Source: an uncultured Lachnospiraceae bacterium (GTDB taxonomy: Bacteria > Bacillota > Clostridia > Lachnospirales > Lachnospiraceae). Taken from it: a DNA stretch of 64,000 nucleotides. The notes beneath the pieces were generated by a model. The model saw only the letters and a list, made by a program, of their open reading frames with translations, made no database searches and was not told where the DNA came from. The stretch spans positions 1-64,000 of the forward strand of contig CATOPL010000007.1 of the NCBI GenBank assembly GCA_951802115.1, given 5' to 3'. Of this stretch, positions 34,782-43,917 are shown piece after piece (positions within the stretch are counted from its first letter, which is position 1; each line of letters opens with the position of its first letter). The position numbers were made by a program, and so were the translations under genes.

Positions 34782-34813
34782 AAAAACACCGCTCCGGTTT
34801 TTACCGGAGCGGT
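34782..34813 (-). terminator. Terminator of the EF-G-like gene
   Basis: Perfect 11-bp GC-rich stem (arms 34788-34798 and 34803-34813), a 4-base loop, and GTTTTT after it on the minus strand. Confidence 0.92.
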
Positions 34814-34901
34814 ATTCTCATATAAGATTGACAACTCCTTCAGATAGTTGTATCTCTGTATGCTTTTGTTAAGGCAACTTATCAGAATAAATACAGACCG
34901 G

Positions 34902-36974
34902 TTACGCCTCTGCTGCTCTTGCTGCCACTTCTTTTTCCTGTACATCCGACGGAGCCTGCTCATAGCGTGCGAACTCATAAGAGTATATACCGCTGCCGCC
35001 GGTCATAGAACGAAGATCCGTATTATATCCGAAAATTTCCATCATCGGTACATCCGCCACGACCTCCGTCTTGCCTGCACCTGCCGGATTCATGCCCAGT
35101 ACGCGTCCTCTTCTTTTGTTCAGGTCTCCCATAACATCTCCGGTATATTTGTCCGGAACCAGAACAGTCATCGTCACGATAGGCTCTAACAGCACCGGAG
35201 ACGCTTCCATAAAGCCTTTCTTAAACGCCTGAATCGCCGCTGTCTTAAACGCCATCTCAGAAGAATCCACCGGATGATAAGAACCGTCATAGAGCACAGC
35301 CTTCACACCTACTACCGGATATCCGGCAAGAGGCCCTTTGGTGACGGAATCCTGAATTCCTTTTTCCACTGCCGGGAAATAATTCTTCGGCACTGCACCG
35401 CCAACGACCATCTGATCAAACACATACGGATTCTCCAGATCGCCGGAAGGCTCAAACGTCATCTTTACATGTCCGTACTGTCCATGTCCTCCGGACTGCT
35501 TTTTATACTTATACTCTACATCGGATTTCTTCCGGAGCGTCTCACGGAACGCAACTTTCGGTTTATCCAGCTCCACTTCCACTTTATATTTCTCAGCCAG
35601 AGTGCTGACAATTACGGACAGATGCTGATCACCCATGCCATAGAGCAGCGTCTGACGATTCTCCGCATCATTGACCGCTTTGATGGTCAGATCCTCATCC
35701 ATCATCTTGGCCAGTGCCTGAGAAATCTTGTCTTCATCGCCTTTTTTCTTCGCTTTATACGCCATATACGTATATGGTCTGGAGATCTCTGTCTTTCCAA
35801 ATACTACCGGAGCCGCTTTTGTCGACAGCGTATCGCCGGTCTTACAGTTTGCTTTACCGATCGCACCGATATCTCCCGCATGAAGCTCTGTCACTTCTAT
35901 CGGCTTATTCCCTCTCATCACATAAAGCTTGTTCAGCTTCTCCTCTGTCTCCGTTGAGGAATTGTACAGCACATCATCTGATTTAATGACACCGGAACAC
36001 ACTTTGACCAGAGAATACTTTCCGATAAACGGATCGGCAATCGTCTTAAACACATATGCAGATTTCGCTTTGGAGAAATTATAATCCGCCTGGAAAATCT
36101 CATTCGTCTTGCTGTTGATTCCCGCACACTCTTTTTTATCCGGAGACGGCAGAAGTTCCACAATATCATTCAGCATGTTATGAATATTCCGAAGCTCAAT
36201 GCTGGAGCCCATAGATACCGGAATAATGCTTCCATCATCCACATTCATCTTCATAGCCGCGCGAATCTCACCTACAGAAAACTCATCCCCTGCGAAATAA
36301 CGCTCCATAAATTCCTCGCTGGTCTCCGCCACCGCATCCATCATGGCTTCCCGGTAAATATCCAGATTCGGTTTGCAATAATCCGGAATCTCGCAGTCCT
36401 CTCTTGTACCGATACCGGTAAAACGACGGCCTGCCATTTTCATAACATTTATGTATCCTACAAATTTCTCATTTTCACGAATCGGCTGATAGAACGGCGC
36501 AATCTTTTTGCCGTACATCTCTGTCAATTTCTCCACCACTTCACGGAAAGAAGCGTTATCCACGTCCATATCAGATACAAAGAACATGCGCGGCAGCTTA
36601 TACTTTTCACACAGCTCCCATGCCTTCTCCGTCCCTACTTCCACGCCGGCTTTGCCGGATACCACGATAACCGCCGCGTCGGCCGCTGCCACCGCTTCTT
36701 CCACTTCCCCTACAAAGTCAAAAAATCCCGGCGTATCTAATATATTGATCTTTGTATCTTTCCATATAATCGGTACGACAGAAGTATTGATAGAGAACTT
36801 GCGCTTGATCTCTTCCTTATCATAATCACTGATCGTTGTTCCGTCAGTGACCTTTCCGATGCGGCTGGTCAGTCCGGATACATATGCCATCGCCTCGACC
36901 AGGCTGGTCTTACCGCTCCCGCCATGGCCTAAAAAGACGACGTTGCGGATACTGTCTGTTGTGTAAACGTTCAT
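34902..36974 (-). CDS. Elongation factor G-like GTPase (FusA2 type)
   Basis: A 690-residue protein with the five-domain EF-G layout, including the domain IV core (GGHGQYGHVKM) and the domain V end. It differs from canonical EF-G: G1 is GHGGSGKTS (16-24) rather than GHIDAGKTT, the RGITI switch is missing, G3 reads DTPGFFDF (80-87) with Phe84 replacing the catalytic His, and G4 reads SDMD (134-137) in place of NKxD. These traits fit the FusA2/EF-G2 paralogue group, whose translocation role is doubtful. Start 36974 after GGAGG; the gene is monocistronic. Confidence 0.9.
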   Translation of the reverse strand: MNVYTTDSIRNVVFLGHGGSGKTSLVEAMAYVSGLTSRIGKVTDGTTISDYDKEEIKRKFSINTSVVPIIWKDTKINILDTPGFFDFVGEVEEAVAAADAAVIVVSGKAGVEVGTEKAWELCEKYKLPRMFFVSDMDVDNASFREVVEKLTEMYGKKIAPFYQPIRENEKFVGYINVMKMAGRRFTGIGTREDCEIPDYCKPNLDIYREAMMDAVAETSEEFMERYFAGDEFSVGEIRAAMKMNVDDGSIIPVSMGSSIELRNIHNMLNDIVELLPSPDKKECAGINSKTNEIFQADYNFSKAKSAYVFKTIADPFIGKYSLVKVCSGVIKSDDVLYNSSTETEEKLNKLYVMRGNKPIEVTELHAGDIGAIGKANCKTGDTLSTKAAPVVFGKTEISRPYTYMAYKAKKKGDEDKISQALAKMMDEDLTIKAVNDAENRQTLLYGMGDQHLSVIVSTLAEKYKVEVELDKPKVAFRETLRKKSDVEYKYKKQSGGHGQYGHVKMTFEPSGDLENPYVFDQMVVGGAVPKNYFPAVEKGIQDSVTKGPLAGYPVVGVKAVLYDGSYHPVDSSEMAFKTAAIQAFKKGFMEASPVLLEPIVTMTVLVPDKYTGDVMGDLNKRRGRVLGMNPAGAGKTEVVADVPMMEIFGYNTDLRSMTGGSGIYSYEFARYEQAPSDVQEKEVAARAAEA

Positions 36975-37130
36975 TAGCAATCTCCTCCAATACATTTTGT
37001 CATCCTGCGGCCAGAAACCACAGCATGTTTACAAAGGGAAAAAACCAGGTTTCAACCCCTCATGTTAGAATTATACTAAAATATAGAGAAAATAGCAAGG
37101 ATTTTAGAAAATATGAACAGCCCTGATCTC

Positions 37131-37706
37131 TCACCCCAAATCCCCGAAGGATGGCGTCTTCTGTTCCTTTTTGTCTTCACACAGCTGTTCGCCGTCCGGT
37201 AAACAGTCACGCCGATGATTCCTTTTCAACGCGCAGACGACAGGCTGATAACCGCAATTACGATCCAGCTGCTGCTTTTTCAGCATAAAATATACCGGCA
37301 GCAGAATCAGACAGATCAAAAGTGCATAAAACAGAGCGAGCACAGCCACACTCAGATCCAGAAAGAGCCAGCCGATGTTGTCCGATTCCGACCAGTCCAG
37401 AGAACGAATACTGTTAACAAGCCCGATCAGAAAACAGATCACTCCGGATACTGACGCCGTTCTCATCACCATTTTCACAGACAGCAGACTCTCCTGATAC
37501 TGAAAAATCTCATATTCCCTTTTACGAAAGGCGAATAAAAACGCTCTGCCAAAAGCCCTGAAGGATCCGGTGACAAACAGGATCAGAATGCAGGAAATCA
37601 TAAGAAGTTCCAAAGTGACCGGATCATAATACAAAAACATCCGCTCCCAGCTGATTCCATAAACCAGATAAAGAACCATACTTACCAGATAAACAATATA
37701 CAACAT
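37131..37706 (-). CDS. Multi-pass membrane protein, unknown
   Basis: A 191-residue protein with four probable helices (MLYIVYLVSMVLYLVYGI; LELLMISCILILFVTGS; VSGVICFLIGLVNSI; LDLSVAVLALFYALLICLIL) and a hydrophilic basic C terminus. The loop FAFRKREYEIFQYQESLLSV faintly recalls MotA/TolQ-type channel subunits, but no partner is nearby. Start after AGAGGT. Function unknown. Confidence 0.7.
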   Translation of the reverse strand: MLYIVYLVSMVLYLVYGISWERMFLYYDPVTLELLMISCILILFVTGSFRAFGRAFLFAFRKREYEIFQYQESLLSVKMVMRTASVSGVICFLIGLVNSIRSLDWSESDNIGWLFLDLSVAVLALFYALLICLILLPVYFMLKKQQLDRNCGYQPVVCALKRNHRRDCLPDGEQLCEDKKEQKTPSFGDLG

Positions 37707-37809
37707 AACTTTTACCTCTCTTCTCTTTTTTTATCATATATGGTCGTCACGCTGACGCCGATGTATTTATTTCCAGTTAAATAACGCTAAATGAATTTCC
37801 AGGCACGCT

Positions 37810-38586
37810 CTAGATTACACCGCTCCAGACCAGTACTGCATTCTCTTTCTGTGCTTCAAATTCTTTATCGGAGAGCCGGTCCAGCCGGCCCGTATTTCCC
37901 ATAGGCAGATAATAGATCTCCCGCATTCTGGGTTCATAAGACTTTATGGACTCCCTGAAAAAGCCGGACTCATAAATAGCGCCTGTGCTGACAGAGGAAT
38001 CCTCATAACCATCGGTTCCCGGATGAAACAGGCTGTTCCATAAGCTTCTGGTATAGCAGTAGTACACCACCCGCACTTTCATGCCGTCCCGTTCAACAGT
38101 TCTGCCTGTGGAAGTGAGATCGTCGCTTCTGACACATTCCTTCAGAACCAGCCGGATCTCGTCTGTGCCGTCCTCTTTTTCCCCGGCCTCCGCCTCTGCA
38201 CTCCCGGACTGAAACGCATCTGTGTCTGACTCTTGCATCGGATTATACTCGCTGGTTTGAAATACCTCTACGGTCATCTTCTCCGCATCATAAGCAACCG
38301 GAACGTCATAAGATCTCAGAAATCCGGTCGTAATGATCAAAAACGCACAGATCAGGAAAGCTCCAAAGGCATATCTTTGCCGTATCATGATTTTCAGGTT
38401 TCTCAGAAAATCCACTTCTCTTTTCTCCTGCATTTCTTTCTTCCGGAGCTTTGCTGACATCTGTTCATATACTTTTCTGCATGCCGCGCAGTCCTGCAGA
38501 TGATTCTTTACTTCAATATCCGTCTCATCACTGTTCACACCATCCACATAGCCCGGCAGCAGGTCTCTTATAATACAGCATTTCAT
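37810..38586 (-). CDS. Zinc-finger anti-sigma factor
   Basis: A 258-residue membrane protein. The N terminus is a zf-HC2/ZAS domain: Cys3-Cys4 and HLQDCAACRKVYEQ (His29, Cys33, Cys36). It is followed by one helix (FGAFLICAFLIITTGFL) and an outer domain with no recognised fold. It overlaps the upstream sigma gene by four bases (ATGA), typical of ECF sigma/anti-sigma pairs. Confidence 0.87.
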   Translation of the reverse strand: MKCCIIRDLLPGYVDGVNSDETDIEVKNHLQDCAACRKVYEQMSAKLRKKEMQEKREVDFLRNLKIMIRQRYAFGAFLICAFLIITTGFLRSYDVPVAYDAEKMTVEVFQTSEYNPMQESDTDAFQSGSAEAEAGEKEDGTDEIRLVLKECVRSDDLTSTGRTVERDGMKVRVVYYCYTRSLWNSLFHPGTDGYEDSSVSTGAIYESGFFRESIKSYEPRMREIYYLPMGNTGRLDRLSDKEFEAQKENAVLVWSGVI

Positions 38587-39092
38587 TTTGGCTCCTCCAT
38601 TTCTTCCATAATTTTCTGTTTTGCCCGATAGAAGGTAGTACGGGCCCAGTTTTCACTTTTCCCCATAATTCCGCCGATCTGTGCAAAAGTGAATTCCCCG
38701 GTCAGACGCATGTGCACCAGCTCCCGCATGGGTTCCGGCAGAGTATGAATCGCCCGGTACAGCTCTGTTTTCTCCATATAAAGCAAAGTGGCTTTTTCCG
38801 GCGAATCCCGACAGGGTATTTCCTCTGTCAGCTCTACCTGCTTCCACCGGACGCGCCGGTCCACCCACTGATACCAGAGATGTTTGGCAATCTGACAGAG
38901 CCATACAGACAATTTGCAGCTGCCGTCATAACTGCTTATCGTTTTCATAGCGCGGAAAAATGTCTCCTGGGTCAGTTCTTCCGCCAGATCTTCGTCATGG
39001 GACAAACTGAGCAAGTACCGGTATACATCCTTCGCATACTGTGTATAGGCTTTCTCAATCTGATTCAGGGCGCTCACCTCCCTCCGGGGCAT
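38583..39092 (-). CDS. ECF sigma factor
   Basis: A 169-residue sigma factor with region 2 (DVYRYLLSLSHDEDLAEELT, QETFFRAMKTI) and region 4 (LPEPMRELVHMRLTGEFTFA, QIGGIMGKSENWARTTFYRA). ATG 39092 has no good ribosome site, while CGGAGGGAGG lies just inside the frame, so translation may begin at a GTG or CTG about 6-9 codons later. Coupled to the zinc-finger anti-sigma gene; partly divergent from a truncated sigma gene. Confidence 0.87.
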   Translation of the reverse strand: MPRREVSALNQIEKAYTQYAKDVYRYLLSLSHDEDLAEELTQETFFRAMKTISSYDGSCKLSVWLCQIAKHLWYQWVDRRVRWKQVELTEEIPCRDSPEKATLLYMEKTELYRAIHTLPEPMRELVHMRLTGEFTFAQIGGIMGKSENWARTTFYRAKQKIMEEMEEPK

Positions 39093-39177
39093 TTTTTGTT
39101 TTCTCTCTTGACGCTTTCATCCATATATCCTGAAAATCAAAGTTTCGTTACAGGATTTTTCCAGATATTTTCTACCT

Positions 39178-39486
39178 GTGCTCTTTTTTATTAATATGAT
39201 ATATTTGGTTCGTGGCATTTTACAAGTCAACAACTGCAAGGACCAGCTTCGATCGGTCTGGCGCAGCCGGATCGTCCCCATAGATGATACGATTCCTTTT
39301 CAGTACCCGGAAGACCGGGAACTGTTCCGGGCTGTCATGGAGCTTCCGCAGAAATACCGGGCCGTCATCTATCTTCATTATTACGAAGGCTACACCTTTC
39401 CCGAAATTGCCGGATTTCTGAAGCTCAGTCCTTCCGGCGTCTCCATGCGCATACATCGGACAAGAAAACTTCTGAAAAAAAATTAA
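39178..39486 (+). pseudogene. ECF sigma factor reduced to its region 4
   Basis: The frame reads LQVNNCKDQLRSVWRSR, matching the end of region 2, then a full region 4 (MELPQKYRAVIYLHYYEGYT, FPEIAGFLKLSPSGVSMRIH). Region 2, needed for core binding and -10 melting, is missing, and the first residues (MLFFINMIYLVRG) look like read-through of unrelated sequence. The gene is therefore 5'-truncated. A membrane protein follows 13 bases later. Confidence 0.75.
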
Positions 39487-39499
39487 GGAGGGAAGGCTT

Positions 39500-40063
39500 A
39501 TGAGAAAACACTGGAAACGGACTTTTTGTTGTCTGGAGCTGCCGGATGAGAGCCGGAAGAGAATCTTATCTGTACTGACTGATCATATTGAAAATTCTGA
39601 AAAAATACCGGTCTTTGCCGGGGAAAAAAAACGACGGCTCCGGCTTCCGCTTGTGGCGGCGGCCATTGCAACCGCAGCGGCTCTGGCCGGCTTTGCTTAC
39701 GGAAAAAAGATCTTCCCCATGCTGGGCGGCGGCAGGATCATGCAGTATATCAATGAACACGGAGAGGATGTCGTCTCTGTGGACACCGGATTCGCCGTAG
39801 ACCCGGTGGTCATCGCAGACGGGCGCGTCTATTTTACTCTGGACGGTTCTTATACGGATATCACCGACCAGTGCTCGGCGACCACCTGCTACCGGTATGA
39901 AAGCGTTGATCCGGACGGTACCCGCCACACTGTCCTGGGCGGCGGTTCCATTGACCACATTGGCTGGGCGGAAACGACCGTGCTTCCCGACGGCAGCATA
40001 TTCTCCAATGCCACTTATGACCCTGATGAAACACCCCGATGGCTGAATTACCGGCAGGATTAA
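39500..40063 (+). CDS. Membrane partner of the truncated sigma factor
   Basis: A 187-residue protein with a basic cytoplasmic N terminus (KHWKRTFCCLELPDESRKRI), one helix (LPLVAAAIATAAALAGFAYG) and an outer region of about 120 residues with no known fold. This plan and position fit an anti-sigma factor. AAGGAGGG precedes the start. With its sigma partner lacking region 2, it may be orphaned or may act alone. Confidence 0.7.
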   Translation: MRKHWKRTFCCLELPDESRKRILSVLTDHIENSEKIPVFAGEKKRRLRLPLVAAAIATAAALAGFAYGKKIFPMLGGGRIMQYINEHGEDVVSVDTGFAVDPVVIADGRVYFTLDGSYTDITDQCSATTCYRYESVDPDGTRHTVLGGGSIDHIGWAETTVLPDGSIFSNATYDPDETPRWLNYRQD

Positions 40064-40105
40064 AAATGTAACACCAAAAACAAAGGACAAAAGACTACAG
40101 ATGTC

Positions 40106-40138
40106 AAATCCCCAGAGACCCGTATTCCCTGGGGATTT
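40106..40138. terminator. Bidirectional terminator between convergent genes
   Basis: aaatccccag and ctggggattt form a perfect 10-bp stem with a 13-base loop between the sigma-partner gene (+) and leuS (-). Confidence 0.75.
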
Positions 40139-40167
40139 ACATTTATAGACTTTTTATCGTTTAACTG

Positions 40168-42570
40168 TTATTTCACCACAAAATTCACAACCCGGCCCGG
40201 TACATAGATTTCTTTCACAAAAGTCTTGCCCTCGGTAAGCGACGCAATTCTTGCATCTGCTTTGGCGATGGCAAACACTTCCTCCTTCTCTGCACCGGTG
40301 GGAATGACAACCGTCCCTCTGAGCTTTCCGTTAATCTGCACACCGATCTCCGTCTGAGCATCCACAGTTTTGCTTTCTTCATACTGAGGCCACGGCTGCA
40401 GAGAAATGAACCCTTCACCGCCGGTCACTTCCCAGATCTCCTCGCACACATGAGGCGCAATGGGACAAAGCAGCTTCGCAAATATCTGCACCTGATCTCT
40501 GCTGATCTTACCAAGATTATAGATTTCATTGGTCAGCGTCATCAGCGCTGCAATCGCCGTATTGAATTTCATATCTTCCAGATCGGACGACACTTTTTTA
40601 ATCGTCTTGTGGAACGGCGTCTCCAGCTTCCCGGTCTCTTTATCGTCTGAGATCATGTCCACAAAACCGCACACACGCTCCAGAAAACGTTTACAACCCT
40701 TCACTGCATTGTCATTCCACGGAGTTGCTGCACTGTAATCGCCCATAAATAGAACGTATGTTCTGAGCGTATCTGCACCATAATCCTTCACAATATCCAG
40801 AGGATCCACTACATTCCCTTTGGACTTGCTCATCTTTTCCCCGTCCGGCCCCAGAATCAATCCCTGGATGGAACGTTTTGCATAGGGTTCCGGCGTATTG
40901 ACTACCCCGATGTCATACAGGAAATGATGCCAGAACCGGGAATAAATCACGTGTCTGGTCACATGTTCCATACCGCCGTTGTACCAGTCCACCGGCATCC
41001 AGTATTTTAACTTCTCCGGATCTGCCAGCGCCTGATCGTTATGAGGATCGAGATATCTTAAGAAATACCAGGAAGACCCTGCCCACTGCGGCATGGTATC
41101 CGTCTCCCGTCTCGCTTTTTTTCCGCACTTCGGACAAGTGCAGTTCACAAAAGATTCAATCTTTGCCAGCGGAGATTCGCCTTCCTCACCCGGTTCAAAA
41201 TTCTCCACCTTCGGCAACCGAAGAGGAAGTTCCTCGTATGGCACAGGTACTACACCACAGTCGTCGCAGTGCACAATCGGAATTGGTTCTCCCCAGTATC
41301 TCTGCCGGTTAAACGCCCAGTCTTTCATCTTAAACTGAACGCCTGCATGACCGATACCGCGTTTTTCAATTTCTTCCAGCATCCGGGCAATGGATTCTTT
41401 TTTGTTTGTGTAACCGTTCAGGAAATCTGAATTCACCATCTCTCCGTCGCCGCTGTAAGCTTCCACGGAAATATCGCCGCCCTTGATGACCTCAACAATC
41501 TCCGCTCCGAATTTCTTCGCAAATTCATAGTCGCGCTGGTCGTGCGCCGGCACGCCCATAATCGCTCCGGTTCCATACCCCATCATAACATAATCAGCAA
41601 TAAAGACCGGAATTTTTTTGCCAGTAATCGGATTAACCGCTTCAATGCCGTCGATCTCCACACCTGTCTTGTCTTTCACCAGCTGGGTACGCTCAAATTC
41701 TGTTTTCTTTGCGCACTCCGACCGATAATTTTCAATCGCATCCATATTTCCGATACGATCCGCATACTTGTCGATCAGAGGATGCTCCGGGGCGATGACC
41801 ATAAAGGTCACACCAAACAGAGTATCCGGTCTGGTCGTGTAAACTTCCAGCTCTTCCTCTGCTCCTTCCAGCTTGAAATTCACAAAAGCGCCGGTGGATT
41901 TACCGATCCAGTTTACCTGCTGCTGTTTTACATTGGCCGGATAGTCAACATCCTCAAGACCCGCTAAAAGCTTGTCCGCATATGCGGTGATCTTCAGATA
42001 CCATACATCTTTCGACTTCTGTATCACATCACTGTGACAGATATCACATTTTCCACCCTGGCTGTCCTCATTGGAAAGTACCACTTTACACGACGGACAG
42101 TAATTGACCATAGCCGTACTGCGAAATACCAGACCATGTTCAAAAAGTTTCAGAAAAATCCACTGAGTCCATTTATAATAGTCCTCGTCTGTCGTATCAA
42201 TGACCCGGTCCCAGTCAAAAGAAAAACCAACTTTCTTCAGCTGATTTGTAAATTTTGCGATATTGTCATCGGTGATTTTCCGGGGATGAGTCCCCGTCTT
42301 GATGGCATAGTTCTCCGTCGGCAGACCAAATGCATCAAATCCGATCGGAAACAGTACATTGCATCCTTCCATCCTGCGCTTCCTGGAGATCACCTCCAGG
42401 CTGGAATACGCCTTGATATGTCCCACATGCATACCGGCGCCGCTGGGATAAGGAAACTCCACCAGACCATAAAATTTCGGTTTATCACTGCCGTCCACAG
42501 CTTTGAAGATTCCCGATTCCTCCCACTTCTGCTGCCATTTCCCTTCTATTTTCCGGAAATTGTGTTTCAT
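40168..42570 (-). CDS. leuS: Leucyl-tRNA synthetase
   Basis: An 800-residue class I synthetase charging tRNA-Leu. Visible: the PYPSGAGMHVGH HIGH motif near residue 40, the zinc-like Cys cluster CPSC/CDIC, the CP1 editing domain (VYTTRPDTLFGVT, GTGAIMGVPAHDQRDYEF), WAGSSWYFLRYLDPHN, the KMSKSKGN motif and the tRNA-binding C terminus ending VNFVVK. Full length. It has its own promoter (42628-42656); no T-box is seen in the 150-base gap to tyrA. Confidence 0.97.
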   Translation of the reverse strand: MKHNFRKIEGKWQQKWEESGIFKAVDGSDKPKFYGLVEFPYPSGAGMHVGHIKAYSSLEVISRKRRMEGCNVLFPIGFDAFGLPTENYAIKTGTHPRKITDDNIAKFTNQLKKVGFSFDWDRVIDTTDEDYYKWTQWIFLKLFEHGLVFRSTAMVNYCPSCKVVLSNEDSQGGKCDICHSDVIQKSKDVWYLKITAYADKLLAGLEDVDYPANVKQQQVNWIGKSTGAFVNFKLEGAEEELEVYTTRPDTLFGVTFMVIAPEHPLIDKYADRIGNMDAIENYRSECAKKTEFERTQLVKDKTGVEIDGIEAVNPITGKKIPVFIADYVMMGYGTGAIMGVPAHDQRDYEFAKKFGAEIVEVIKGGDISVEAYSGDGEMVNSDFLNGYTNKKESIARMLEEIEKRGIGHAGVQFKMKDWAFNRQRYWGEPIPIVHCDDCGVVPVPYEELPLRLPKVENFEPGEEGESPLAKIESFVNCTCPKCGKKARRETDTMPQWAGSSWYFLRYLDPHNDQALADPEKLKYWMPVDWYNGGMEHVTRHVIYSRFWHHFLYDIGVVNTPEPYAKRSIQGLILGPDGEKMSKSKGNVVDPLDIVKDYGADTLRTYVLFMGDYSAATPWNDNAVKGCKRFLERVCGFVDMISDDKETGKLETPFHKTIKKVSSDLEDMKFNTAIAALMTLTNEIYNLGKISRDQVQIFAKLLCPIAPHVCEEIWEVTGGEGFISLQPWPQYEESKTVDAQTEIGVQINGKLRGTVVIPTGAEKEEVFAIAKADARIASLTEGKTFVKEIYVPGRVVNFVVK

Positions 42571-42627
42571 TTCACATGCCCTCCTGTCTATATTAAGCAG
42601 TCCTTTTCATTCTGTCCATAATGTATC

Positions 42628-42656
42628 AGTGTAATATATGCACTAAAATTTGTCAA
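42628..42656 (-). promoter_or_regulatory. leuS promoter
   Basis: On the minus strand, TTGACA (42651-42656), 17-bp spacer, TACACT (42628-42633), about 58 bases before the start codon. Confidence 0.7.
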
Positions 42657-42689
42657 ACTTTTTCATATCTTCCCATTTTTCTAAAATCA

Positions 42690-42698
42690 TGCTATACT
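42690..42698 (+). promoter_or_regulatory. Extended -10 promoter of tyrA
   Basis: TG-c-TATACT (42690-42698) with no good -35 at the usual distance. It lies 32 bases before the start codon and is back to back with the leuS promoter. Confidence 0.5.
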
Positions 42699-42729
42699 CA
42701 ATACATTAACGCATTAAAGGAGATATTTT

Positions 42730-43818
42730 ATGAAAATCGGTTTTATCGGACTGGGACTCATCGGCGGTTCTATCGCCAGAGCAATCCGTCATTTCTATCC
42801 GGAAGCTGAAATCCTTGCTTTCTCCCGCACCCGTGCTTCTGTAGAACAGGCTGTGGCCGACGGCATTGTTAACCGGACCCCAAATGAAATAAATGAAGAT
42901 TTTGGCAGCTGCGATTACATATTTCTGTGCGCCCCGGTAGCCAGCAATGCAGAATATCTGCAGAAATTAAAGCCTGTCATCCGTCTTTCCTCTATAATCA
43001 CAGACGTCGGAAGTACCAAGTGCGACATTCATGCACGGGTAACTGAACTTGATATGGAAGCCAACTTTATCGGCGGACATCCCATGACCGGCTCGGAAAA
43101 AACCGGCTATATGCATTCCAAGCGAATCCTGATCGAAAACGCCTACTATGTCATCACTCCGACTTCCAGGGTATCAAAAGACGCGGTTGACCGCTACTAT
43201 CATTTTATTGCCAGTTTAAAAGCTCTGCCGCTGGTGCTTGACTATCAGACTCACGACTATGTGACCGCCGGTATCAGTCATCTGCCCCATATCATTGCCT
43301 CGTCTCTCGTGAATCTTGTAAAAGACACCGATACCGAAGACGGAATCATGAAGCTGGTGGCCGCCGGCGGCTTTAAAGATATCACACGGATCGCCTCGTC
43401 TTCTCCAGAGATGTGGGAACAGATCTGTATGACTAACCGCAAAAATATCTCTTCTATATTAAATGATTACATTCAGTCCCTGATAGAGATCCGCCGGCAG
43501 CTGGACAATGCGGAGGCAGGCGCTGTTTATGAGCTGTTTGAATCCTCCCGCAACTATCGGAACAGCCTTCCTGTGAAAGGCAGCGGTCCGATCCAGCGAA
43601 TCTTTGAAATCTACTGTGACATGGTAGATGAGGCAGGAGGAATCGCTACGCTTGCCACGATCCTGGCCAGCAATCAGATCAACCTGAAAAATATTGGTAT
43701 TATTCACAGTCGGGAATTTATCGAAGCTGTCCTGCGTATTGAATTTTATGATGAACAAGCTATGAAACAGGCCATCGACATTCTTCGCAGATACCGCTAC
43801 GTAATCTACGAACGCTGA
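42730..43818 (+). CDS. tyrA: Prephenate dehydrogenase with ACT domain
   Basis: A 362-residue enzyme converting prephenate to 4-hydroxyphenylpyruvate in tyrosine synthesis. The NAD-binding fold starts KIGFIGLGLIGGSIARAI; conserved GGHPMTGSE and the HD of LDYQTHDYVTAGISHLPH follow. The C-terminal 75 residues form an ACT domain (GGIATLATILASNQINLKNI), suggesting feedback control by tyrosine. AAAGGAG precedes the start. aroA follows on the same strand. Confidence 0.93.
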   Translation: MKIGFIGLGLIGGSIARAIRHFYPEAEILAFSRTRASVEQAVADGIVNRTPNEINEDFGSCDYIFLCAPVASNAEYLQKLKPVIRLSSIITDVGSTKCDIHARVTELDMEANFIGGHPMTGSEKTGYMHSKRILIENAYYVITPTSRVSKDAVDRYYHFIASLKALPLVLDYQTHDYVTAGISHLPHIIASSLVNLVKDTDTEDGIMKLVAAGGFKDITRIASSSPEMWEQICMTNRKNISSILNDYIQSLIEIRRQLDNAEAGAVYELFESSRNYRNSLPVKGSGPIQRIFEIYCDMVDEAGGIATLATILASNQINLKNIGIIHSREFIEAVLRIEFYDEQAMKQAIDILRRYRYVIYER

Positions 43819-43917
43819 TGAATTTCTGTCTTTTTACCTGTTTATATAGCAGCAATCCTTATTCCGTGCTGACCTGCCTCTACAGGCACTGCAGCCAGAG
43901 AAAGAATGGAGTCTGAT

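Noticed and set aside
42571..42729. T-box upstream of leuS
   Set aside because: Only about 160 bases separate leuS and tyrA and no GGTGGTACCGCG-like core is present.
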